In this document: piece by piece, positions 1 through 5,716 of the stretch
How the letters are laid out: every line of letters begins with the position of its first letter
How positions within the stretch are numbered: position 1 is the first letter of the stretch
Source of the DNA: JASHVB01 sp049522565
Lineage (GTDB): Bacteria; Pseudomonadota; Alphaproteobacteria; Acetobacterales; Acetobacteraceae
Direction: 5' to 3'
Length of the DNA: 5,716 bases
NCBI GenBank assembly: GCA_049522565.1
Contig: JBEKNT010000433.1
Span: 1 to 5,716, forward strand
Notes under the pieces: generated by a model
What the model saw: the letters and a program-made list of their open reading frames with translations, nothing else
Told to the model about the DNA's origin: nothing
Database searches by the model: none
Made by a program: the position numbers and the translations under genes

Positions 1-33
1 AAAGTCGTGGGTGGCCGGCCATCGCCGGCCATG
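1..33. repeat. Hairpin-forming interspersed repeat, copy 1
   Basis: Bases 12-19 (tggccggc) and 24-31 (gccggcca) form a perfect 8-bp inverted repeat around a 4-nt loop (catc). Bases 1-25 match 1178-1202 at 23 of 25 positions in the same orientation, so this is a repeated element and not a chance hairpin. No T-tract follows, so a classical intrinsic terminator is unlikely. It resembles the short palindromic intergenic repeats (REP-like) common in GC-rich proteobacteria; that family assignment is inference. The element may begin before the window. Confidence 0.6.
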
Positions 34-82
34 ACACACGGGGGGGCGATCAGCGGGGTCGATCCGTCAGAGTCACTGCACC

Positions 83-86
83 AGGA
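83..86 (+). promoter_or_regulatory. Ribosome binding site that decides the ogt start
   Basis: AGGA lies 7 nt before the ATG at 94. This favours 94 (or the adjacent ATG at 97) over the in-frame upstream ATGs at 7 and 31. Those would add an N-terminal extension unlike the family and would run through the hairpin repeat. Confidence 0.55.
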
Positions 87-93
87 TGCCCCC

Positions 94-672
94 ATGATGG
101 CGACACAAGGTTACGCACTGTTCGAAACGGCGATCGGCTGCTGTGGCATCGCCTGGGGTGCGCACGGCATCGTTGGCGTGCAATTGCCGGAACGCCATGA
201 CAAGGCGACGCGAGACCGCCTGATGCGGCGGTATCCCGATGCGTGCGAGGCGCCACCGCCGCCCGCGGTCCGGCACGCGATCGACGACATCGGGCGCCTG
301 CTGCGGGGCGAGGCACGCGATCTGTCGCACGTCGTGCTCGACATGCAGGGCGTCTCGCCGTTGCACCAGCGCATCTACGCGCTGGCGCGCGACATCCAAC
401 CGGGTGCCACGCTCGCCTATGGCGATATCGCCGCCCGGCTAGGCGACCGCGCCGCGGCGCGCGAGGTCGGCGACGCCATGGGAAAAAATCCGTTTCCGAT
501 CATCGTGCCGTGCCATCGCGTATTGGCGGCCGGCGGCAAGGTCGGTGGGTTCTCGGCCGCCGGCGGCGTCACCACGAAGCTGCGCTTGCTCAACATCGAA
601 GGCGCGCGGGTGGGCGAGGCACCGACGTTGTTCGAGAGCCTTCCGTTGGCCGCGCGGCCGGGGCAACGGTGA
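94..672 (+). CDS. ogt: Methylated-DNA--protein-cysteine S-methyltransferase (Ogt/MGMT type)
   Basis: This is a suicide DNA-repair protein of 192 aa. It takes the alkyl group from O6-alkylguanine (and O4-alkylthymine) onto an active-site cysteine in the cytoplasm. The C-terminal DNA-binding domain is complete. It has a helical part with the 'G-AT-LAYGDIAARLGDRAAAREVGDAMGKNP' pattern in roughly residues 108-132. The hallmark IVPCHRV motif follows, with the acceptor Cys at residue 140 (codon 511-513), then GKVGGFS-GG and a leucine-rich final helix (TKLRLLNIEGA). The N-terminal ~70 residues match the less conserved RNase H-like domain of Ogt. Length is slightly above the usual 160-180 aa, partly because of a loose C-terminal tail. 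It has no AraC/Ada N-terminal half, so it is a constitutive-type Ogt rather than Ada. It stands alone, convergent with the antitoxin gene 18 nt downstream. Function is secure; the start is likely but not proven. Confidence 0.93.
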   Translation: MMATQGYALFETAIGCCGIAWGAHGIVGVQLPERHDKATRDRLMRRYPDACEAPPPPAVRHAIDDIGRLLRGEARDLSHVVLDMQGVSPLHQRIYALARDIQPGATLAYGDIAARLGDRAAAREVGDAMGKNPFPIIVPCHRVLAAGGKVGGFSAAGGVTTKLRLLNIEGARVGEAPTLFESLPLAARPGQR

Positions 673-690
673 GCGCTGCACGTCCTGCCA

Positions 691-975
691 TCACGCCAGC
701 TCCAACAGCAGGTTACGCCCCACCGCTGCCGCCGCGCGTTGGATCGTGTCGAGTTGAACCTTGTCGTTGTTCGGATCGAGCAGCCGATCGAGTTGAGCGC
801 GGCTGGTCTGCAAGCGCTTTGCCATTTCGACCTTGGTCAGTCCTTGCGCTTTCATGGCTTGCTCGATCTGCCACGCCAGCACCCGCTTGATGGCGTGCGC
901 GGTCACCTCTTCATAAAGCCCTGCTTCCTTCAGGAAGTCGCTGAAGGCGGAACCGATATGGGGGTTCTTGCTCAC
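691..975 (-). CDS. XRE-family antitoxin / HTH transcriptional regulator (HigA-like)
   Basis: A small helix-turn-helix protein of 94 aa. The N-terminus (MSKNPHIGSAFSDFLKEAG) and the middle (AIKRVLAWQIEQAMKAQGL) follow the pattern of proteobacterial XRE antitoxins paired with RelE/HigB-like toxins. The HTH is at about residues 45-67 (LTKVEMAKRLQTSRAQLDRLL), and the C-terminus is a short hydrophobic helix (AAAAVGRNLLLELA). In such systems the antitoxin neutralises the toxin by direct contact and represses the operon promoter. The start codon is GTG. A GAGG (983-986 on the complement) lies 7 nt upstream, and the GTG overlaps the TGA of the toxin remnant as GTGA, the tight coupling expected of a toxin-antitoxin pair in toxin-first order. 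The reading frame is intact while its partner is broken, so it is now probably an orphan regulator or an anti-addiction remnant. The family is clear; the current role is uncertain. Confidence 0.85.
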   Translation of the reverse strand: MSKNPHIGSAFSDFLKEAGLYEEVTAHAIKRVLAWQIEQAMKAQGLTKVEMAKRLQTSRAQLDRLLDPNNDKVQLDTIQRAAAAVGRNLLLELA

Positions 976-1147
976 CGTCCAACCTCGTTCTGCCGATCGC
1001 GGGCGATATCGAGGTCCGCTGCGTTTTCTTGATGCAGCCGTATAATAGGATCATGTGGCCGTCGGCAATGCAGACGATCACCCGGGCGATCCGATTTCGC
1101 TCGAGCGAACTGCGGATCTCCCGTTCCGCTATGGCCCGCGAAGGTGG
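972..1147 (-). pseudogene. Frameshifted, truncated RelE/HigB-like toxin remnant
   Basis: On the minus strand, one frame encodes the conserved core EIRSSLERNRIARVIVCIA followed by DGHMILLYGCIKKTQ (1120 down to 1019). This is the 'WEVRS-L--GIARV-F---G-M-LLHGF-KKTQ' pattern of the phage-derived Gp49-like/RelE-HigB toxins. The family then normally continues KTP..DLD-AR-R. Here that end (ADLDIARDRQNEVGR, then TGA at 972-974) sits in a different frame starting at 1019. Restoring the frame needs 3n+1 extra bases, which fits loss of about 10 nt coding for the missing K-T-P. Before EIRS, the phrase PPSRAIAER looks like a shortened version of the usual 'MP--R-L--GLWE' stretch and lacks its LW. The N-terminal ~45-50 residues cannot be recognised, and a repeat tract begins upstream at 1178. 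These toxins are mRNA interferases; this copy is very unlikely to be active. The upstream limit given is approximate. Confidence 0.75.
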
Positions 1148-1177
1148 GCGATCCGTGACTGTGCTGCAGGCGACAGC

Positions 1178-1210
1178 AAAGTCGTGGATGGCGGGCCATC
1201 GCGCCGCCAT
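1178..1210. repeat. Hairpin-forming interspersed repeat, copy 2
   Basis: Bases 1178-1202 match 1-25 at 23 of 25 positions, same orientation. It can also fold: atggcgg (1188-1194) pairs perfectly with ccgccat (1204-1210) around a 9-nt loop. The stem sequence differs from copy 1, yet pairing is kept in both, which supports a structured element. Its right end merges into the first unit of the tandem repeat. Confidence 0.6.
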
Positions 1211-1311
1211 GCCGCGGCAGGCAAGGCCGTCGCGCCGCCATGACCGGGTGATCAGGGCCGTCGCGCCGCCATGCCGCGGCAGCAGGGCCGTTGCGTCGTT
1301 GCGTGGCGTTA
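1194..1311. repeat. Tandem repeat, about four units of 30-31 bp
   Basis: The unit begins ggcc-(a/g)-tcgcgccgccatg. GGCC recurs at 1194, 1225, 1256 and 1286, giving periods of 31, 31 and 30 bp. Units 1 and 3 both carry the 8-bp palindrome gccgcggc (1211-1218 and 1273-1280). Unit 2 instead has accgggtgatca, and unit 4 is degenerate (ggccgttgcgtcgttgcgtgg). Imperfect units argue against a recent slippage expansion. No gene is visible on either strand here. The spacing and identity do not fit a CRISPR array, since there are no unique spacers. Confidence 0.6.
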
Positions 1312-1335
1312 TTCCCGCGCAGGTCCGGAATCCAG
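1311..1335. repeat. Degenerate ATTCC...GGAAT palindromic repeat next to the mmsA stop
   Basis: attcc (1311-1315) and ggaat (1327-1331) are an inverted pair in the context attcccgcgcagg...ggaatccagc. This resembles the widespread proteobacterial intergenic repeat 'ATTCCCGCG-A-GCGGGAATCCAGC', with the right arm mutated so that the full stem is lost. It ends 2 nt before the mmsA stop codon (1338-1340 on the complement), so it lies in the mmsA 3' untranslated region. The family name is from memory, not from a search. Confidence 0.4.
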
Positions 1336-1337
1336 CG

Positions 1338-2834
<1,497 letters not shown>

Positions 2835-2974
2835 GGTGCGTCCCTCCGATCTCGCGGTGCCCGGATTAGGCCGATTTCGGGTTGGCGGCTAGGTCCGGGA
2901 TCGCGGGCATGATTCGCGTTGCGGCGCGTTGGCGGGTTAGGCTGCCGCCAAACCGCGCGCCAAGGAGAGGGAAC
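2835..2974. promoter_or_regulatory. Divergent intergenic region between mmsA and the SDR operon
   Basis: These 140 bp must hold the 5' leaders of mmsA (leftward) and the four-gene run (rightward), and most likely both promoters. I see strong ribosome binding sites at each end (GGAGGG for mmsA, AAGGAG for the SDR). I see no convincing -35/-10 pair and no clean operator palindrome. No regulator gene is visible in the window. Confidence 0.5.
2962..2967 (+). promoter_or_regulatory. Ribosome binding site that decides the first SDR start
   Basis: AAGGAG lies 7 nt before the ATG at 2975. This rules against the longer in-frame ORF opening at 2882, whose extra N-terminal residues would precede the Rossmann fold with no family counterpart. 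Confidence 0.75.
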
Positions 2975-3778
2975 ATGATGGAATTCAGCGGCAAGGTGGC
3001 GTTGATCACCGGCGCCGGCAACGGCATCGGTCGCGCCGCGGCGCTCGGCTTTGCCAGTCGCGGCGCCAAGGTTGTCGTGGTGGACCGCGACCAGGCGGCG
3101 GGCGAAGCCTCCGCCGGCATCATCCGCCAGCAGGGCGGCGAGGCGCGTTTCGTCGCCGCCGACGTGACGAAATCCGCCGACGTGCAGGCCTATGTGAAGG
3201 CGACGATCGACGCCTACGGCGCGATCGACTGCTTCTATAACAATGCCGGCATCGAGGGCAGCGTCGCCCCCACCGCCGAATACGACGAAGAGATGTTCGA
3301 CCGCGTCATCGCGGTGAACGTCAAGGGCGTGTTCCTCGGGCTGCGCCACGTTTTGCCGGTCATGCTCAAGCAGGGCCGCGGCGCGGTTGTGAATACCGCG
3401 TCGGTGGCCGGGCTGGTGGCCTCGCCGGGGATGCCGGCCTATGTCGCGTCGAAGCACGCGGTGATCGGGCTGACCAAGACCGCGGCGGGCGAAGTGGCGC
3501 GGGCCGGCGTGCGGGTGAACGCCGTGTGCCCGGGGCCGATCGATACGCGGATGATCCACTCGCTGGAAGCGATGCTGAACCCGAACGATCCCGCCAGCGT
3601 CGGCGCCCGCTACCAGTCCAACATCCCGATCGGCCGCTACGGCACGGCAGAGGAGGTCGCGAATGTCGTGCTGTTCCTGTGTTCCGACCTGGCCGGCAAC
3701 GTCACCGGCGCACACTACGTCGTCGATGGCGGCCGCACCGCGACCGGCGGGGCGGTCACCAACAACGTGATTCGCTGA
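2975..3778 (+). CDS. Classical SDR-family NAD(P)-dependent oxidoreductase
   Basis: A complete 267-aa cytoplasmic short-chain dehydrogenase. The cofactor motif TGAGNGIG spans residues 12-19, and Asp37 at the end of beta-2 (VVVVDRD) predicts NAD+ over NADP+. The structural motif NNAG is at 89-92, and the catalytic tetrad is Asn115, Ser143, Tyr156 and Lys160 (YVASK). PGPIDTRM (186-193) is the usual loop after beta-6, and the C-terminus has GAHYVVDGG (245-253). A 14-residue tail after the DGG motif is slightly longer than usual. Proteins like this oxidise secondary alcohols or reduce ketones on sugars, steroids, acyl chains or ring compounds; nothing here fixes the substrate. It leads a four-gene run, with the next ATG only 2 nt after its stop, so translational coupling is likely. 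The fold and catalytic competence are well supported; the specific reaction is unknown. Confidence 0.93.
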   Translation: MMEFSGKVALITGAGNGIGRAAALGFASRGAKVVVVDRDQAAGEASAGIIRQQGGEARFVAADVTKSADVQAYVKATIDAYGAIDCFYNNAGIEGSVAPTAEYDEEMFDRVIAVNVKGVFLGLRHVLPVMLKQGRGAVVNTASVAGLVASPGMPAYVASKHAVIGLTKTAAGEVARAGVRVNAVCPGPIDTRMIHSLEAMLNPNDPASVGARYQSNIPIGRYGTAEEVANVVLFLCSDLAGNVTGAHYVVDGGRTATGGAVTNNVIR

Positions 3779-3780
3779 CC

Positions 3781-4116
3781 ATGATCACCGCCATCGTCTT
3801 GTACGACCTGCCGCCGGAGATCGACCGCGAGGCATGCCGGCGGCATTTCCTCAAGATCGCGCCGGACTTTCTCGGTGTGCCGGGCTTCATCCGCAAGCAG
3901 TTCATCCACGACGTGACCAGCAACGTGGCCGGCGGTTCCTACATCTGGGAGGACCTGGCGTCGGCAAAGGCGTTCTATAGCGGCGCGTGGCTGGACGGCA
4001 TTCGCCGGCGCTACGGCTGCGAGCCGCGGATCAGCTATTTCGAGACGTTCGCCATCGCCGACCAGGCGACCGGCTATGCCGGCGCGCCACCGGTGTCGCA
4101 CGACATCATGGCGTGA
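3781..4116 (+). CDS. YdhR-like small monooxygenase-fold protein (dimeric alpha/beta barrel)
   Basis: A 111-aa protein. Its layout is beta strand (ITAIVLYDL), helix with DREACRRHFLKIAP, PGFIRKQFIHD (34-44), the turn and strand AGGSYIWED (50-58), a helix SAKAFYSGAWLDGIRRRYG (61-79) and a final strand EPRISYFETFAIADQATG. The PGF--K, GG-Y-WE and AFY----W----RYG pattern matches the YdhR/putative monooxygenase branch of the ferredoxin-like dimeric alpha/beta-barrel proteins. These act as cofactor-free monooxygenases, isomerases or cyclases, or have no known activity. There is no signal peptide. It begins 2 nt after the first SDR with no clear ribosome binding site, so it is probably translated by coupling. 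The tail after residue 98 (YAGAPPVSHDIMA) lies outside the fold. Being placed between two dehydrogenases suggests it acts on an intermediate of the same pathway. Family confidence is moderate and the reaction is unknown. Confidence 0.75.
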   Translation: MITAIVLYDLPPEIDREACRRHFLKIAPDFLGVPGFIRKQFIHDVTSNVAGGSYIWEDLASAKAFYSGAWLDGIRRRYGCEPRISYFETFAIADQATGYAGAPPVSHDIMA

Positions 4117-4127
4117 TCCGCTGGTGC

Positions 4128-4135
4128 AAGGGGGG
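4128..4135 (+). promoter_or_regulatory. Purine-rich ribosome binding site for the second SDR
   Basis: AAGGGGGG ends 3 nt before the ATG at 4139, so its first AAGGGG is 5 nt away. It selects 4139 over the upstream in-frame ATG at 4076, which lies inside the preceding gene and would add 21 residues without family support. Confidence 0.65.
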
Positions 4136-4138
4136 AAT

Positions 4139-4885
4139 ATGGCCGGATTGCTCGAGGGAAGGCTGGCGCTGGTCACCGGCGCCGGCTCGGGTATCGGCGA
4201 GGCGATCGCGCGTGCCATGGCGGCAGCCGGTGCCCGCTTGCTGATCGCCGACATCAATGGGGAGGCGGCCCAGCGCGTCGCCACGTCGATCGGCGAGCAT
4301 GCCGAGGCCTACACGCTGGACGTAACGGATCGCACCGTCTGCGATGCGCTCGCCGCGGCGATCCGTCGGCAGATCGGGCCGGTTTCGGTGCTGGTGAACA
4401 ACGCCGGCATCATCCGCCGCGGCAAGGTGGGCGACGGTGACGCGCGCGCGCACTGGGATGCGACGCTGGCGGTGAATCTCGACGGCCCGTACAACGTGAC
4501 CACGGCGTTTCTCGACCATCTGACGGCGACCAGGGGCAGCGTGATCAACATCGGCTCGATCCAGTCATTCGTAGCGCTGCCGAATTCTGCTGCGTACACC
4601 GCATCGAAGGGCGGCGTGCGGGCGCTGACCAAGGCGCTGGCGATCGAACTGTCACCGCTCGGCATCCGGGTGAATGCCATCGGCCCCGGACTGATCGCCA
4701 CGCCGCTGAACGCACGGGCGCGGGAAAACCCCGAGTATATGGCCAACTTTCAGCATCGCATCCCGCTGGGCCGGATCGGCGAGCCGGGCGATATTGCCGG
4801 CCCGGCGGTGTTCCTGGCGTCCGATCTGGCGCGCTACATCACCGGCGTGACACTGCCGGTGGATGGTGGCTTCCTGGCCTATTGA
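4139..4885 (+). CDS. Classical SDR-family oxidoreductase, second copy in the run
   Basis: A complete 248-aa cytoplasmic short-chain dehydrogenase, the typical length for the family. It shows TGAGSGIG (13-20), Asp38 at the end of beta-2 (LLIADIN) favouring NAD+, and NNAG (87-90). The catalytic residues are Asn113, Ser140, Tyr153 and Lys157 (YTASK), followed by PGLIATPL (183-190) and a standard LPVDGGFLAY end. It is clearly different in sequence from the first SDR, with different substrate-loop and C-terminal regions. It is therefore not a recent tandem duplicate and probably works on another substrate or another step. Overall style is close to the gluconate 5-dehydrogenase/3-oxoacyl reductase-like group, which is a loose guide only. 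It starts 22 nt after the YdhR-like gene and ends 5 nt before the hydrolase start. Enzyme class is secure, substrate unknown. Confidence 0.93.
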   Translation: MAGLLEGRLALVTGAGSGIGEAIARAMAAAGARLLIADINGEAAQRVATSIGEHAEAYTLDVTDRTVCDALAAAIRRQIGPVSVLVNNAGIIRRGKVGDGDARAHWDATLAVNLDGPYNVTTAFLDHLTATRGSVINIGSIQSFVALPNSAAYTASKGGVRALTKALAIELSPLGIRVNAIGPGLIATPLNARARENPEYMANFQHRIPLGRIGEPGDIAGPAVFLASDLARYITGVTLPVDGGFLAY

Positions 4886-4890
4886 ACCTC

Positions 4891-5716
4891 ATGCACAAGA
4901 CAATCCGCACCCCGCTACTGGAGATTGGCTACCTGGAGAGCGGTCCCGCCGACGGCGTGCCGGTCGTTCTGCTGCATGGCTGGCCGTCCGATGTGCATGA
5001 CTGGGACGGCGTTGCGCCGGCGCTGGCGGCGGTGGGTTGCCGCGTGCTGGTGCCGTGGCTGCGCGGCTACGGCCCGACGCGGTTTCTCGACGCGGCGACG
5101 CCGCGTTCCGGTCAGCAGGCCGCGCTCGGTGCCGATGTACGCGACTTCATGGATGCGCTGGGCATCGGCCAGGCAGTGCTCTGCGGCTACGACTGGGGTG
5201 GCCGCGCCGCGTGCGTCGTCGCCGCGCTGTGGCCGGAACGGGTGCGCGCGCTGGTCACGATCAACGGCTACGCGATCCAGGACATCGCGGCCGCCGGCCG
5301 GCCCGCCTCGGCGGCGCAGGAACTTCGCTACTGGTACCAATGGTATTTCCACACCGAACGCGGCCGCGCCGGCCTGACGCAGAACCGGCGCGACGTCGCC
5401 CGTCTGCTGTGGCGACTGTGGTCGCCCAACTGGCGCTTCGACGATGCGACGTTCGATGCGACGGCGGCGAGCTTCGACAATCCGGATTTCGTCGATGTGA
5501 CGATCCAATCGTACCGCCACCGTTATGGCAACGCGCCCGGCGATCCGGCGTGCGACGCACTGGAGCAGTCATTGGCGGCGCGACCGCCGATCGCCGTGCC
5601 GAGCATCGTGCTGCACGGCGAGGCGGACGGCGTCGGCCCGGTGGGCGGCTCGGCCGGCCACGCACGCCACTTCACCGCACGCTACGACCGGCGCGTGGTG
5701 CCGGCGGCCGGACACT
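4891..5716 (+). CDS. Alpha/beta hydrolase, epoxide-hydrolase type (partial, cut by window end)
   Basis: An open frame of 275 complete codons running off the window. Hallmarks are HGWP (29-32) for the oxyanion hole and GYDWGG (99-104), where the nucleophile-elbow residue is Asp101 rather than Ser. The probable charge-relay acid is Asp246 in LHGEADGV. The probable catalytic His275 in PAAGH is the last full codon. Asp nucleophile plus HGWP points to epoxide hydrolase or haloalkane-dehalogenase relatives, and HGWP favours epoxide hydrolase. The cap region has Tyr147, Tyr149 and Tyr152, then SYRHRYG (207-213). These include candidates for the ring-opening tyrosine pair, but I cannot assign it. Family members hydrolyse epoxides to diols in the cytoplasm. 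The start at 4891 is 5 nt after the second SDR; no strong ribosome binding site is visible, so coupling is likely. Perhaps 15-30 residues are missing at the C-terminus. Confidence 0.88.
   Translation, partial: MHKTIRTPLLEIGYLESGPADGVPVVLLHGWPSDVHDWDGVAPALAAVGCRVLVPWLRGYGPTRFLDAATPRSGQQAALGADVRDFMDALGIGQAVLCGYDWGGRAACVVAALWPERVRALVTINGYAIQDIAAAGRPASAAQELRYWYQWYFHTERGRAGLTQNRRDVARLLWRLWSPNWRFDDATFDATAASFDNPDFVDVTIQSYRHRYGNAPGDPACDALEQSLAARPPIAVPSIVLHGEADGVGPVGGSAGHARHFTARYDRRVVPAAGH

Noticed and set aside
12..31. The perfect hairpin at the window start as an intrinsic terminator of an upstream gene
   Set aside because: It has no following T-run, and the same element recurs at 1178, so a repeat is the better explanation.
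1041..1046. A perfect TATAAT on the plus strand
   Set aside because: It is the complement of toxin codons (around Leu-Leu-Tyr), has no -35 match 16-18 bp upstream, and would drive only antisense to mmsA.
1194..1311. Possible CRISPR-like array
   Set aside because: The period is only about 31 bp in total, with no unique spacers, and the units are imperfect. It is a tandem repeat, and no cas gene is present.
2919..2943. A TTGCGG / TAGGCT promoter-like pair before the first SDR
   Set aside because: The spacing is only 13 bp and the -10 match is poor, so it cannot be supported as a sigma-70 promoter.
4915..5520. A 201-codon minus-strand open frame within the hydrolase
   Set aside because: The plus-strand frame shows HGWP, GYDWGG and the other catalytic motifs in order. 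The antisense product is Arg-rich without any motif.

Overview
The window is GC-rich, densely coded bacterial DNA. The codon use, the style of the encoded proteins and the hairpin repeats of the form 'gtcgtgg-(a/g)tgg...cca-tg' suggest a soil or plant-associated proteobacterium. An alphaproteobacterium is my best guess, but this is inference: the window has no rRNA or other marker to prove it. No tRNA, CRISPR array, integrase or transposase is visible.

Layout. (1) 1-33: a hairpin-forming repeat. (2) 94-672 (+): an Ogt/MGMT-type DNA alkyltransferase with an intact PCHR active site. (3) 691-975 (-): an intact small XRE-type antitoxin starting with GTG, convergent with ogt. (4) 972-1147 (-): the remnant of its partner RelE/HigB-like toxin, with a clear frameshift just after the KKTQ motif and no recognisable N-terminal half. 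(5) 1178-1335: a non-coding repeat tract. It holds a second copy of the window-start hairpin repeat, then about four units of a 30-31 bp tandem repeat, then a degenerate ATTCC...GGAAT element ending next to the mmsA stop. (6) 1338-2834 (-): CoA-acylating methylmalonate-semialdehyde dehydrogenase, MmsA. (7) 2835-2974: a 140-bp divergent intergenic region. (8) 2975-5716 (+): a tight four-gene run made of a classical SDR dehydrogenase, a 111-aa YdhR-like dimeric alpha/beta-barrel protein, a second classical SDR, and an epoxide-hydrolase-type alpha/beta hydrolase. The window cuts the last gene immediately after its probable catalytic histidine.

How the genes may work together. The four plus-strand genes are 2, 22 and 5 nt apart and almost certainly form one transcript. 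An Asp-nucleophile hydrolase, a small monooxygenase-like protein and two NAD(P)-dependent dehydrogenases look like a catabolic or biotransformation cassette: ring or epoxide opening followed by successive alcohol oxidations or ketone reductions. MmsA diverges from it and could feed semialdehyde products into propionyl- or acetyl-CoA, but a functional link is only suggested by position. The left third is a separate, decaying accessory patch: ogt plus a broken toxin-antitoxin pair, lying between two same-orientation copies of one repeat. The substrate of the four-gene cassette cannot be told from the sequence.
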